NCBI GenBank assembly: GCA_025462735.1
Contig: JAOAPC010000024.1
Coordinates: 124,001-188,000, forward strand
Source: Acidobacteriaceae bacterium
GTDB taxonomy: Bacteria > Acidobacteriota > Terriglobia > Terriglobales > Acidobacteriaceae
Length of the DNA: 64,000 bases
Reading direction: 5' to 3'
The stretch's first letter is position 1, and the number at the start of each line of letters is the position of its first letter. Both the position numbers and the translations under genes were made by a program. Under the pieces are notes generated by a model. It did not search any database, was not told where the DNA came from, and was given only the letters and a program-made list of their open reading frames with translations. Shown here piece after piece: positions 16,438 through 22,993 of this stretch.

Positions 16438-17201
16438 ACTGGAAAACTTTTGGCGCCCTGCTGGCCCGCGATGCCCACGTCGCAAAGCGCAACGCGATGC
16501 AACTGTTTCTGCAAACCTTCCTGCAGCCGCTGATGTTTGTGTTCATCTTTGGGCGGGTGATGGTGCAAAGCGGCTACATGCCTGCTTCGTATAAAGCCTT
16601 GCTGCTGCCGGGAATCATGGCCATCAGCATGGTGTTCACCGGAATCTGGGCGGTGGCCATGCCGTTGATTGCCGAGTTCCAGTGGACGCGCGAGATCGAA
16701 GATCGCCTGCTCGCCCCGATCGGGAACACCTGGCTCGCCATTGAGAAGGTGCTTTTCGGAATGATTCAGGCGGTGGTCGCAGGGTTGATCGTGATTCCGC
16801 TGGCCTGGCTGCTGCTCCGTCCAGTTGACATCAGCGTCCACGCGCCGCTGACCTTCATCGCCATTACTCTTTTGGTCGCAGCCTTCTCGGCGTGCGGAGG
16901 ACTGGCGCTCGGATGCACAGTAAACCAGCAGCATATCGGTTTGATGTTCAGCATGGTGCTGACGCCGATGATCTTTTTCGGGTGCACTTACTATCCGTGG
17001 AGCGCGCTGAACTCCTTCCCGATTTTGCAGAAAATAGTTTTGATCAACCCTCTCGTATACGCCAGCGAGGGATTGCGAGCGTCGCTGGTGCCGGGATTTC
17101 CGCATCTCTCGACGACCGCAGTGTTGGCTGCTCTGGCGATCTTCGACCTTCTATTGCTGCTAGTCGGCCTGCGCCAGTTCGATAAGAAGGCAATCAGTTG
17201 A
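16434..17201 (+). CDS. ABC-2 type exporter permease
   Basis: A 255-residue membrane protein of the ABC-2/DrrB type with about six hydrophobic helices. It starts at TTG 16434, overlapping the ATPase stop (TTGA), typical of translational coupling. Conserved features include LFLQTFLQPLMFVFIFGRVM near the N-terminus, LLPGIMAISMVFTGIW and the C-terminal FFGCTYYPWSALNSFPILQKIVLINPLVYASEGLR. With the preceding gene it makes a complete exporter; substrate unknown. Confidence 0.88.
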   Translation: MNWKTFGALLARDAHVAKRNAMQLFLQTFLQPLMFVFIFGRVMVQSGYMPASYKALLLPGIMAISMVFTGIWAVAMPLIAEFQWTREIEDRLLAPIGNTWLAIEKVLFGMIQAVVAGLIVIPLAWLLLRPVDISVHAPLTFIAITLLVAAFSACGGLALGCTVNQQHIGLMFSMVLTPMIFFGCTYYPWSALNSFPILQKIVLINPLVYASEGLRASLVPGFPHLSTTAVLAALAIFDLLLLLVGLRQFDKKAIS

Positions 17202-17204
17202 AGC

Positions 17205-17229
17205 GTGTGGGGCGGACACCCTCGTCCGC
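17205..17229. repeat. GTGTGGGGCGGACACC...CGTCCGC hairpin repeat
   Basis: Related to 14059-14082; it lies directly after the permease stop and ahead of the receiver-DUF3052 gene. It could fold as a GC-rich hairpin but lacks a following T-run. Confidence 0.45.
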
Positions 17230-17242
17230 GGTGGAATCGTGA

Positions 17243-18016
17243 ATGGCGGATATCCTGCTTGTCCACTGGAACAAGAAAGAAGCCGAGGAGCGGGCACGCG
17301 CTGTCAAACGCCTCGGATACAAAGCAAAAATCCTTTTTGATTCTGAAAAGCACAATCTTGCCGATATTCGCGAATCTCCGCCAGAGGTGTTTCTAATTGA
17401 TCTCAGCCGCCTGCCTTCACATGGTCGCGAAATTGCCGGATATTTCCGTAGAGTGAAAACTACCCGTCATGTTCCCATCCTTTTTATTGACGGTGATTCC
17501 GAGCGGATAAGCGCAGCCCGCAAACTTATACCGGACGCCGAGTTCGTCCGGTGGGACCAGATCAAAGCCGGCATTAGAAAGGCGATTCGAAACGCGCCTC
17601 GAAATCCTGTGGTGCCGGGTACTATGGCAGGCTACTCCGGTTCGCCGTTGCCGAAGAAGCTTGGCATTCGCGACAACTGTTCGGTCGTGGCCGTGAATGC
17701 GCCAGATCGTTTTGAAAGAAAACTCGACCCATTGCCCGCGTATTCAAAGATTGTCGACGACCCAAAAAGCGCGAATGTGGCCGTGCTGTTCGCATTGTCG
17801 CTGGCTGAATTAGCGCGCGATTTTCGACCGCTGGCGAAAGTTCTGCCTGAGAAGAGTGCGCTCTGGATCGCTTGGCCCAAGAAAGCATCTGGAGTGAAGA
17901 CTGATCTGGATGGAAACGTGGTCCGCGAGTTCGGCCTCGACGCCGGCTGGGTGGATTACAAAGTTTGCGCAATTGATGGGACTTGGTCGGGGCTGTGCTT
18001 CGCGAGAAGAAAATAA
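17243..18016 (+). CDS. Receiver-like domain fused to DUF3052
   Basis: A 257-residue two-domain protein. Residues about 1-118 look like a response-regulator receiver fold (ILLVHWNKKEAEERARAV, VFLIDLSRLPSHGREIA with an Asp at the phospho-acceptor position, VPILFIDGD), but the N-terminal acidic pair is replaced by HWN, so it is probably a pseudo-receiver. Residues about 135-255 match DUF3052: KKLGIRDNCSVVAVNAPDRF, ALWIAWPKKASGVKTDLDG, VDYKVCAIDGTWSGLCFARRK. DUF3052 function is unknown. No kinase gene is adjacent. The gene is convergent with the radical SAM gene across a perfect inverted repeat. Confidence 0.7.
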   Translation: MADILLVHWNKKEAEERARAVKRLGYKAKILFDSEKHNLADIRESPPEVFLIDLSRLPSHGREIAGYFRRVKTTRHVPILFIDGDSERISAARKLIPDAEFVRWDQIKAGIRKAIRNAPRNPVVPGTMAGYSGSPLPKKLGIRDNCSVVAVNAPDRFERKLDPLPAYSKIVDDPKSANVAVLFALSLAELARDFRPLAKVLPEKSALWIAWPKKASGVKTDLDGNVVREFGLDAGWVDYKVCAIDGTWSGLCFARRK

Positions 18017-18018
18017 CT

Positions 18019-18108
18019 TGTCATTCCGAACTGCTTTAGCAGCTATCGAAATAGTTCTGACGTGCGTGAAAAGCAGATTCCTCACTGCTAAAGCAGTTCG
18101 GAATGACA
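18019..18108. repeat. TGTCATTCCGAAC inverted-repeat element
   Basis: A 90-bp element bounded by perfect 24-bp inverted arms (TGTCATTCCGAACTGC at 18019 onward and its complement ending at 18108). The core holds AAGCAGATTCCTCA. A diverged relative with the same ends and core lies at 58428-58524. It fills the gap between two convergent genes and could also act as a bidirectional hairpin. Confidence 0.9.
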
Positions 18109-18120
18109 GCAAATTATGCA

Positions 18121-19143
18121 CTACTCGATCTGCACTAACTCACTCGTCCGCGACTCGGCCATCGGCGCGGGCTGCTGCGGATCGCGCCAGCCATCAACTA
18201 TCGAGACCTGATGCACACACGACACTGTGCAATGCGGAGCGCAGGATTTCTCGGTGAGGTATTCGCGGCGGATGTCATCCACTGTATATTTCTCGAGCGG
18301 GATCGCCGGATAGCCGCGCTGCTGCGAGCAGTAGTGCACCAGCCCGTCCTCGCAGATATACAGATAACGACCGCCCGCGCGGCAGCGCCACTGGTTCGGA
18401 CGTCCTAACGCAATGTTGTCCTGAAAAGAATTGATGCGGGTGAAGCTGCGTTTTTCGAGCGCCTTCATCTCGTGATAGACGCGGCGCTCTTCGTCTGCGA
18501 GCGGCTGCAGTTGACCTTGGCCGTCGTGAATAATTCCGATAGTCGAGCTGAATCCAAGCTCCAGCGCGCGCTTGCCGATGGTGAGCGCATCCTGCGGATT
18601 GCAAACTCCGCCACCGACCACGGAATTGATATTCACGTGAAAGTCAGCGTGCTCGGCGAGCATTTGCAATTTCTTGTCGAGGACCTTCAGACTTTTTTTC
18701 GAAACGTCGTCAGGGTTGACGTTGTCAATCGAAATTTGCAGCCACTCGAGTCCAGCCCGGTTCAACCTCTGGATGCGCTCGGGGACAATCAGGTAGCCGT
18801 TGGTGATCATCCCGGCGACCATTCCGTTGTGGCGAACGCGTTCGATAATCTCGTCCAGCTCCGGATGCAGCAGCGGTTCGCCGCCGCTGATAGTAATCAC
18901 CGATGTCCTGAGCTCCGCCAGTTTATCCACGCGACGGAACATGGTCTCAAGCGGTACGGGCTTCGAAACGTCGTCGTACTCGTTGCAATATTTGCATGCC
19001 AGATTGCAGCGGCGCATAGGAATGATGTGCGCCAGCAAGGGGTGATCGGTCGAGAGCAGCGCACCCAGAACCTTCCGCGCTCCGCGAACCGTTCGCGAGG
19101 CAGATTTCAATTTTCGGCGGAGATTGGTTCGGGTAGATGGCAT
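18121..19143 (-). CDS. Radical SAM protein with SPASM-like C-terminus
   Basis: A 340-residue radical SAM enzyme. The cluster motif is C46-x3-C50-x2-C53 ([10 protein letters not shown]), followed by the SAM-binding [12 protein letters not shown]. The C-terminal region has a Cys-rich pattern ([21 protein letters not shown] and [12 protein letters not shown]) suggesting one or more auxiliary iron-sulfur clusters. Such proteins use the 5'-deoxyadenosyl radical to modify peptides, lipids or tRNA. No precursor peptide or obvious substrate gene is beside it, so the reaction is unknown. Confidence 0.8.
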   Translation of the reverse strand: MPSTRTNLRRKLKSASRTVRGARKVLGALLSTDHPLLAHIIPMRRCNLACKYCNEYDDVSKPVPLETMFRRVDKLAELRTSVITISGGEPLLHPELDEIIERVRHNGMVAGMITNGYLIVPERIQRLNRAGLEWLQISIDNVNPDDVSKKSLKVLDKKLQMLAEHADFHVNINSVVGGGVCNPQDALTIGKRALELGFSSTIGIIHDGQGQLQPLADEERRVYHEMKALEKRSFTRINSFQDNIALGRPNQWRCRAGGRYLYICEDGLVHYCSQQRGYPAIPLEKYTVDDIRREYLTEKSCAPHCTVSCVHQVSIVDGWRDPQQPAPMAESRTSELVQIE

Positions 19144-19649
19144 TGATGGGTTCTCATTATTAGAACACAGGAAAGAGCTAAGTGCATCATTCTGAACAGC
19201 GTATGCGAGATTTTGCCAGGCTAATAGCGGCTGAGGCGCATCGGGTGGTGTGTAAGTTCAACAGTGCCCGTATAGGCCGGGATCAGCAATGCACGTGTGG
19301 GTCGGACATTCCCTTCGACTTCGCTCAGGGCAGGCTCTGTCCGACAAAGCCGTGTGGCGCGGGCGCCCCCGCCCGCGATTAGAGCCTTCTTACGTGGTTT
19401 GTATCAGGACACGTCTTTAGACGTGCCAGTCAAGACCGCAGAAGATTCGGGCTTTAGCCCCTGCGGCAATCTCAATCGAAAAAACACGCTTCGCTGAAGC
19501 TCGCTTCCTGTCAGTCCCGACGAAATGCGGCACGTCTGAAGACGTGCCCTGATACAAGCCTGCTTCTAGAGAGCCGGCTCTTGAAAGAAAATGTTGTCGC
19601 GGCAAGAACGCCTTGTCGGACAGGAATGTCCGACCCACACGGCCACTGG
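19144..19649. other. Intergenic region built of nested repeats
   Basis: About 500 bp with no supported gene. From 19295 it consists of two nested inverted-repeat pairs plus a TGAGCGAAGTCGAAGG-type copy. The first 150 bp (19144-19294) contain nothing I recognise. Confidence 0.6.
19295..19640. repeat. Nested inverted-repeat array
   Basis: The outer pair is GTGTGGGTCGGACATTCC at 19295-19312 and its exact complement at 19623-19640. The inner pair is GTATCAGGACACGTCTTTAG onward at 19401-19428 and its near-perfect complement at about 19530-19554. The inner arms each contain the palindrome ACGTCTNNAGACGT. Within the left half lies CTTCGACTTCGCTCAGGGC (19312-19330), the family also found in the ABC ATPase and ligase genes. 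Confidence 0.85.
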
Positions 19650-20084
19650 TCACACCACTTCAATTTTTTCGTCCACCAGCTTTTTGTCATCCTCGTCCAT
19701 GCCGGTTAGTTCGAAGGAATTTGTTAGAACGGCCTTCCCCTTCTCCACGCTGGTGATGACATAGGAGCAACCGAACCAGTGGGCTTCGGCCAGATCGGTT
19801 TGTGACCACCGCGCCGGATGGTCGGGATGGGAGTGATAGAAGCCGATGATGTCCTCGCCGCGCTGCCGGCCTTCGCGTTGAATGCGCACCAGTTCCTTGG
19901 GATCGATGTTGTAGCGGTTCTGCGGCGAATCCGTGCGAGTGTTGCCGGCGCGGGCGATTGAGGTCACTGTGCGTGCGCCGTCGTCCTCCATTCGGCCGAG
20001 CAGCACCCCGCAGCACTCGTGCGGATATGTCTGCTCGCCATGCTGACGAAGCGCATCGTAATGGGATTGGCCGAGGCGAAGCAT
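19650..20084 (-). CDS. JAMM/MPN-domain metalloprotease (Mec+-like)
   Basis: A 144-residue JAMM protease with every zinc and catalytic residue: Glu23 (PHECCGVLLG), His84 and His86 (YHSHPDHP), Ser94 and Asp97 (WSQTD). Bacterial members cleave after the Gly-Gly tail of small sulfur-carrier proteins; in Mycobacterium tuberculosis the homologue Mec frees cysteine from CysO-cysteine. The neighbouring CysM-type gene, 84 bp away on the same strand, supports a similar sulfur-relay role here, yet no CysO/ThiS-like gene lies between or beside them in this window. Confidence 0.88.
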   Translation of the reverse strand: MLRLGQSHYDALRQHGEQTYPHECCGVLLGRMEDDGARTVTSIARAGNTRTDSPQNRYNIDPKELVRIQREGRQRGEDIIGFYHSHPDHPARWSQTDLAEAHWFGCSYVITSVEKGKAVLTNSFELTGMDEDDKKLVDEKIEVV

Positions 20085-20085
20085 T

Positions 20086-20158
20086 GAGAAGTCAGAAGTA
20101 AGAATTCAGAATGAAGAAGTGCAACCGTTCAATTCTGCATTCTGAGTTCTCACTTCTA
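20086..20158. repeat. GAAGTCAGAAGTAAGAATTC inverted-repeat pair
   Basis: The left arm (20086-20113) and right arm (about 20138-20158) are near-complementary (CAGAATG against CATTCTG, AGAAGT against ACTTCT). It fills the gap between the JAMM and CysM genes. Confidence 0.7.
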
Positions 20159-20168
20159 AATTCTGGCC

Positions 20169-21137
20169 TCATCCTTCCGTCCAAAATCTCTCACTCAAGT
20201 ATTTGTCGCCTGAGTCGGGAAAGATCGTGACCATCACCGCTGCTTCATCTTCCCGCAATCGCCGCGCTACCTGCAAGCATCCGGCAATCGCCGCCCCGGC
20301 GGAAATGCCCAGCAGAAGACCTTCTTCGCGGGAAGCCCGAATCGCGTAGGCATAGGCATCTTCGGTTGCGATTTCGATATCTTCATCGGCGAGCTTCGGA
20401 TCGTAAATTCGCGGCACAATCGCGCTGGCCATGTGCTTCGCGCCTTCAATCCCGTGAAACGGCGAGTCGGGCTGCAGCGAAACGCAGCGAACGTTGGGAT
20501 TCAATTCCTTCAAGCGCCGCGCAGTCCCCATGAACGTTCCGCTGGTGCCGAGCATGGCAACAAAATGCGTGACCCGTCCTTCCGTTTGTTGCCAGATTTC
20601 TTCAGCTGTGCCATGGTAGTGAGCTTGCCAGTTAGCATTGTTCGAATACTGGTCGGCGTAAAAATATTTTTCCGGCTCACGCGCATAGAGTTCGCGCGCC
20701 GCAGTAATAGCGCCATCAGAACCGTCTGCGGGATCGGTATAGACGATGTTTGCGCCGTAGGCGAATAGAATGCGTTTGCGCTCGACGGAAACGTTTACCG
20801 GCATGCACAACGTTACCGGAAATCCTTCGGCGGCGCCGATCATGGCGTAAGCAATGCCGGTGTTGCCGCTGGTCGAGTCGAGCAAAGTTTTGCCGGAAGC
20901 GAATTTCCCGCTGCGCCGTCCTTCTTTCACAATGTTGAAGGCGGCGCGGTCTTTCACCGAGCCTCCGGGGTTGTACCACTCAGCTTTGCCTAGAAGCTGC
21001 ACGTTGGGCAGATCGCGCGCGATCCGTTCCAGCCGCAGCAATGGCGTGTTGCCAATGCGCTCTAAGCTGCGCTGCCCGAGCTTCAATTTGCCGCTCGCAG
21101 GCTCAGGATCCGCGAATTTGACGGTAGAAGGACGCAT
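20169..21137 (-). CDS. cysM: PLP-dependent cysteine synthase, CysM-like
   Basis: A 322-residue fold-type II PLP enzyme. The PLP-binding Lys is Lys62 in NPGGSVKDRAAF; the substrate loop TSGNTGIAYAM and the phosphate-cradling GTSGTFMGTARRL are intact. It forms cysteine from an activated serine and a sulfur donor in the cytoplasm. Overall pattern and the adjacent JAMM gene favour CysM over CysK. The position that corresponds to the O-phosphoserine-recognising Arg of the mycobacterial CysM appears not to be Arg (SLQPDSPFHG), so its acceptor may be O-acetylserine or another. Confidence 0.85.
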   Translation of the reverse strand: MRPSTVKFADPEPASGKLKLGQRSLERIGNTPLLRLERIARDLPNVQLLGKAEWYNPGGSVKDRAAFNIVKEGRRSGKFASGKTLLDSTSGNTGIAYAMIGAAEGFPVTLCMPVNVSVERKRILFAYGANIVYTDPADGSDGAITAARELYAREPEKYFYADQYSNNANWQAHYHGTAEEIWQQTEGRVTHFVAMLGTSGTFMGTARRLKELNPNVRCVSLQPDSPFHGIEGAKHMASAIVPRIYDPKLADEDIEIATEDAYAYAIRASREEGLLLGISAGAAIAGCLQVARRLREDEAAVMVTIFPDSGDKYLSERFWTEG

Positions 21138-21266
21138 CGGCTTTGTGACTATCGTAATGTCGCCGAGAATACAAATCGGCGACTAGTCGTTAGATTATAG
21201 AGGAGCACCCAGGGATACAGTGGTGCGGGTATGCGTCGATATGGTGAGCGGCGCATCTAAAGATTC

Positions 21267-21372
21267 AGTCGTTGGCCTTTGGTCGTCGGTCTTTGGCTTT
21301 TCGAAGTCGTGAGGCAATCGAGAGTAAGCCTGAAGCGGTTTGCCAACGACCAACGACGAATGACCAACGACG
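21267..21372. repeat. GTCGTTGGTC-type inverted-repeat pair
   Basis: The left arm (AGTCGTTGGCCTTTGGTCGT, 21267-21289) and right arm (GCCAACGACCAACGACG, 21342-21372) face each other about 50 bp apart between the divergent cysM and 21408 genes. The same family is found in der, at the phosphomannomutase start and near 58333. Confidence 0.8.
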
Positions 21373-21407
21373 CTTTTTCGCTAAGAGCTATAGGAGCTAA
21401 CTTTTAA

Positions 21408-21878
21408 ATGGCAACCACCGTCGAGCAACGCACATACGAAGATGCCCTGCAATGGCTTCGTGATCACGGGTTCGATCTGATCGAAGCGCCGGGCACACAG
21501 GGACGAGTGTTCCTGAAGAAGTACAACGTGTCGGCAGCGATCCAGAAAGACGGCGACGACGGCGTGAAGATTTTCGCCTACCCCGGATACCTGATCAACG
21601 GCGAGATGTCGAAGCTCATCAACCGCGGTTACCAGCAGGTGCTGAAGACCTCGAAGACCGAAGTGGCGGCGACCGCTGACCATTTGAAAGCATTGCAGCA
21701 GTTCAGCGAAGAGATGAAGGAAGCCCTCGGCTTACCGAGCTTGTACAACGAATCTCTTGGCACGGTGAGCGAGGCCTATCAGTACGACCGTGTTGCCGGA
21801 CGCGATAAGCCAGCGACTGAACGTCCGAAGCGGCCTTGGGAACGAATCAAGCTTGGCAAGAAAAAGGACCGCGCATAA
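21408..21878 (+). CDS. Conserved hypothetical protein
   Basis: A 156-residue soluble protein that I do not recognise. Residues about 1-110 look folded, with alternating strands and helices (YEDALQWLRDHGFDLIEAP, VFLKKYNVSAAIQKDGDDGVKIFAYPGYLINGE), and 110-156 are a basic, Pro-rich tail ending KKKDRA. The start ATG 21408 follows GAGCTATAGGAGCTAAC, a good ribosome site. It is transcribed away from cysM and convergent with the small membrane protein at 21912. Confidence 0.6.
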   Translation: MATTVEQRTYEDALQWLRDHGFDLIEAPGTQGRVFLKKYNVSAAIQKDGDDGVKIFAYPGYLINGEMSKLINRGYQQVLKTSKTEVAATADHLKALQQFSEEMKEALGLPSLYNESLGTVSEAYQYDRVAGRDKPATERPKRPWERIKLGKKKDRA

Positions 21879-21911
21879 ATTCTGCTCTGCATTTGTTGCA
21901 AACTCTTAATC

Positions 21912-22583
21912 TCAACTGGCGGTGTGCGTTCCTGTTCGGTCTCTTCTCTGGTAAGCAAGCGCAGCAGCTCCCAAAAATAGTGCCGAAGCCGGAAGCACAG
22001 TCCAGTCGAGCACCGAAAGCCCCATATACAGTAGGTGATGACTAATGAAACTGTTTCGTTCAAGCAGTCCTACTGGAAAAAACAGGCAGAACGATCCAAG
22101 CATTATGATTGCCGGAAACATGCCAGCAACCATGCAGGTCAAGCTTTTGCCCCCTGCACGACGCGACAAATAGGCGCCAGCGGCGCCGCATATCGGCAGC
22201 AGCATCAACCACCGAAAGTCAATACCCAGCACTTCTCCTTCCACCCAGAAAACCTTCGGATGAAGAGAAGAAACTTGCTGCAGGATCACGAGCAAAATGG
22301 AAGCCGCTGCCAGGGTCGCTAACCCAGGCAGCCATAAAGCTTTTGTCCGGTGGTTCATAATACCCTCCTTGGTGCGCTCAATTGTCCGGGCAATTCTCTG
22401 CCCTCCTGCTACTTGTCTGAGACATAGCTGAAAAGCCATTGATTCGGACATCCCGTGAGTTCGGTGCTCTTGATAAAGGTCTTCCAGATGAGCGGCCAGT
22501 TCGGAAATGATTTCCTCACGCTGATCGACGTCCATGCGAAGAATTCCAAGATTCTCTTTGACCACTGTTTTCCAATCACGCAT
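21912..22583 (-). CDS. Membrane protein with HAAS-like N-terminus, partner of PadR
   Basis: A 223-residue protein. Residues about 1-70 are a soluble helical segment (QREEIISELAAHLEDLYQEHRTHGMSES) typical of the HAAS-type domain that pairs with PadR regulators. Residues about 80-210 hold about four hydrophobic helices. Its start overlaps the end of the PadR gene by 8 bp, indicating translational coupling. In similar pairs PadR controls the membrane protein's expression. The transported or sensed molecule is unknown. Confidence 0.65.
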   Translation of the reverse strand: MRDWKTVVKENLGILRMDVDQREEIISELAAHLEDLYQEHRTHGMSESMAFQLCLRQVAGGQRIARTIERTKEGIMNHRTKALWLPGLATLAAASILLVILQQVSSLHPKVFWVEGEVLGIDFRWLMLLPICGAAGAYLSRRAGGKSLTCMVAGMFPAIIMLGSFCLFFPVGLLERNSFISHHLLYMGLSVLDWTVLPASALFLGAAALAYQRRDRTGTHTAS

Positions 22584-22917
22584 GATTCAACCCCGCTAGG
22601 TCATCGAGCGCGTGAAAGAAGCGTTTCCATTCCCGTCGCAGCGGGGCCAATTCCTTTTTCCCCGCCGGAGTCAGGGAATAATACCGGCGGTCGCGCCCAG
22701 CCGGGTTGGTTTCCCACCGGGCCTTTACACGTCCCCGTTGTTCCAGGTCGTAGAGCATGGGATACAGGGAAGCCATCGTAAAATGGAGGGCGCCGGCTGT
22801 TCTCTCCTCGATGCGTTTCGCTATCTCAAAGCCGTAGAGCGGTTGTTCATTCAATAAAGCCAAGATCGCCAACTCGGCGCTGCCACGCGTGAGGTTCGAA
22901 TCGATACGTTTGTCCAT
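22576..22917 (-). CDS. PadR-family transcriptional regulator
   Basis: A 113-residue winged-helix repressor: GSAELAILALLNEQPLYGFEIAKRIEE is the PadR helix-turn-helix and FTMASLYPMLYDLEQRGRVKARWE the recognition helix and wing, followed by YSLTPAGKKELAPL. PadR proteins bind DNA as dimers and are released by small phenolics or other ligands. The short length without a long C-terminal domain fits the PadR-s2 subgroup. An AGGAATCCTATAT dyad (TATAGGAATCCTATA at about 22923-22937) directly upstream of the start is a strong candidate operator for autoregulation. Confidence 0.88.
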   Translation of the reverse strand: MDKRIDSNLTRGSAELAILALLNEQPLYGFEIAKRIEERTAGALHFTMASLYPMLYDLEQRGRVKARWETNPAGRDRRYYSLTPAGKKELAPLRREWKRFFHALDDLAGLNHA

Positions 22918-22922
22918 TGGAA

Positions 22923-22937
22923 TATAGGAATCCTATA
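22923..22937. promoter_or_regulatory. Palindrome TATAGGAATCCTATA upstream of padR, candidate operator
   Basis: A perfect dyad centred just upstream of the PadR start codon. PadR regulators usually repress their own operon through such AT-flanked dyads, so it is a likely autoregulatory site. Confidence 0.5.
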
Positions 22938-22993
22938 TTGATGGGCGAAAGGGGGTCAAAGCACGAAGGTACCACGGCTTCAAGGGAATTCGG

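Noticed and set aside
16371-17105. Long minus-strand frame opposite the ABC-2 permease
   Set aside because: His/Gln/Arg-rich translation typical of antisense to a membrane protein; the plus-strand gene is well supported.
18472-19146. 224-codon plus-strand frame opposite the radical SAM gene
   Set aside because: The minus-strand gene has the Cys motif and a continuous domain; the opposite frame has no recognisable features.
19295-19640. CRISPR array
   Set aside because: Repeats are inverted and nested, few in number and without regular spacers; no cas gene is present.
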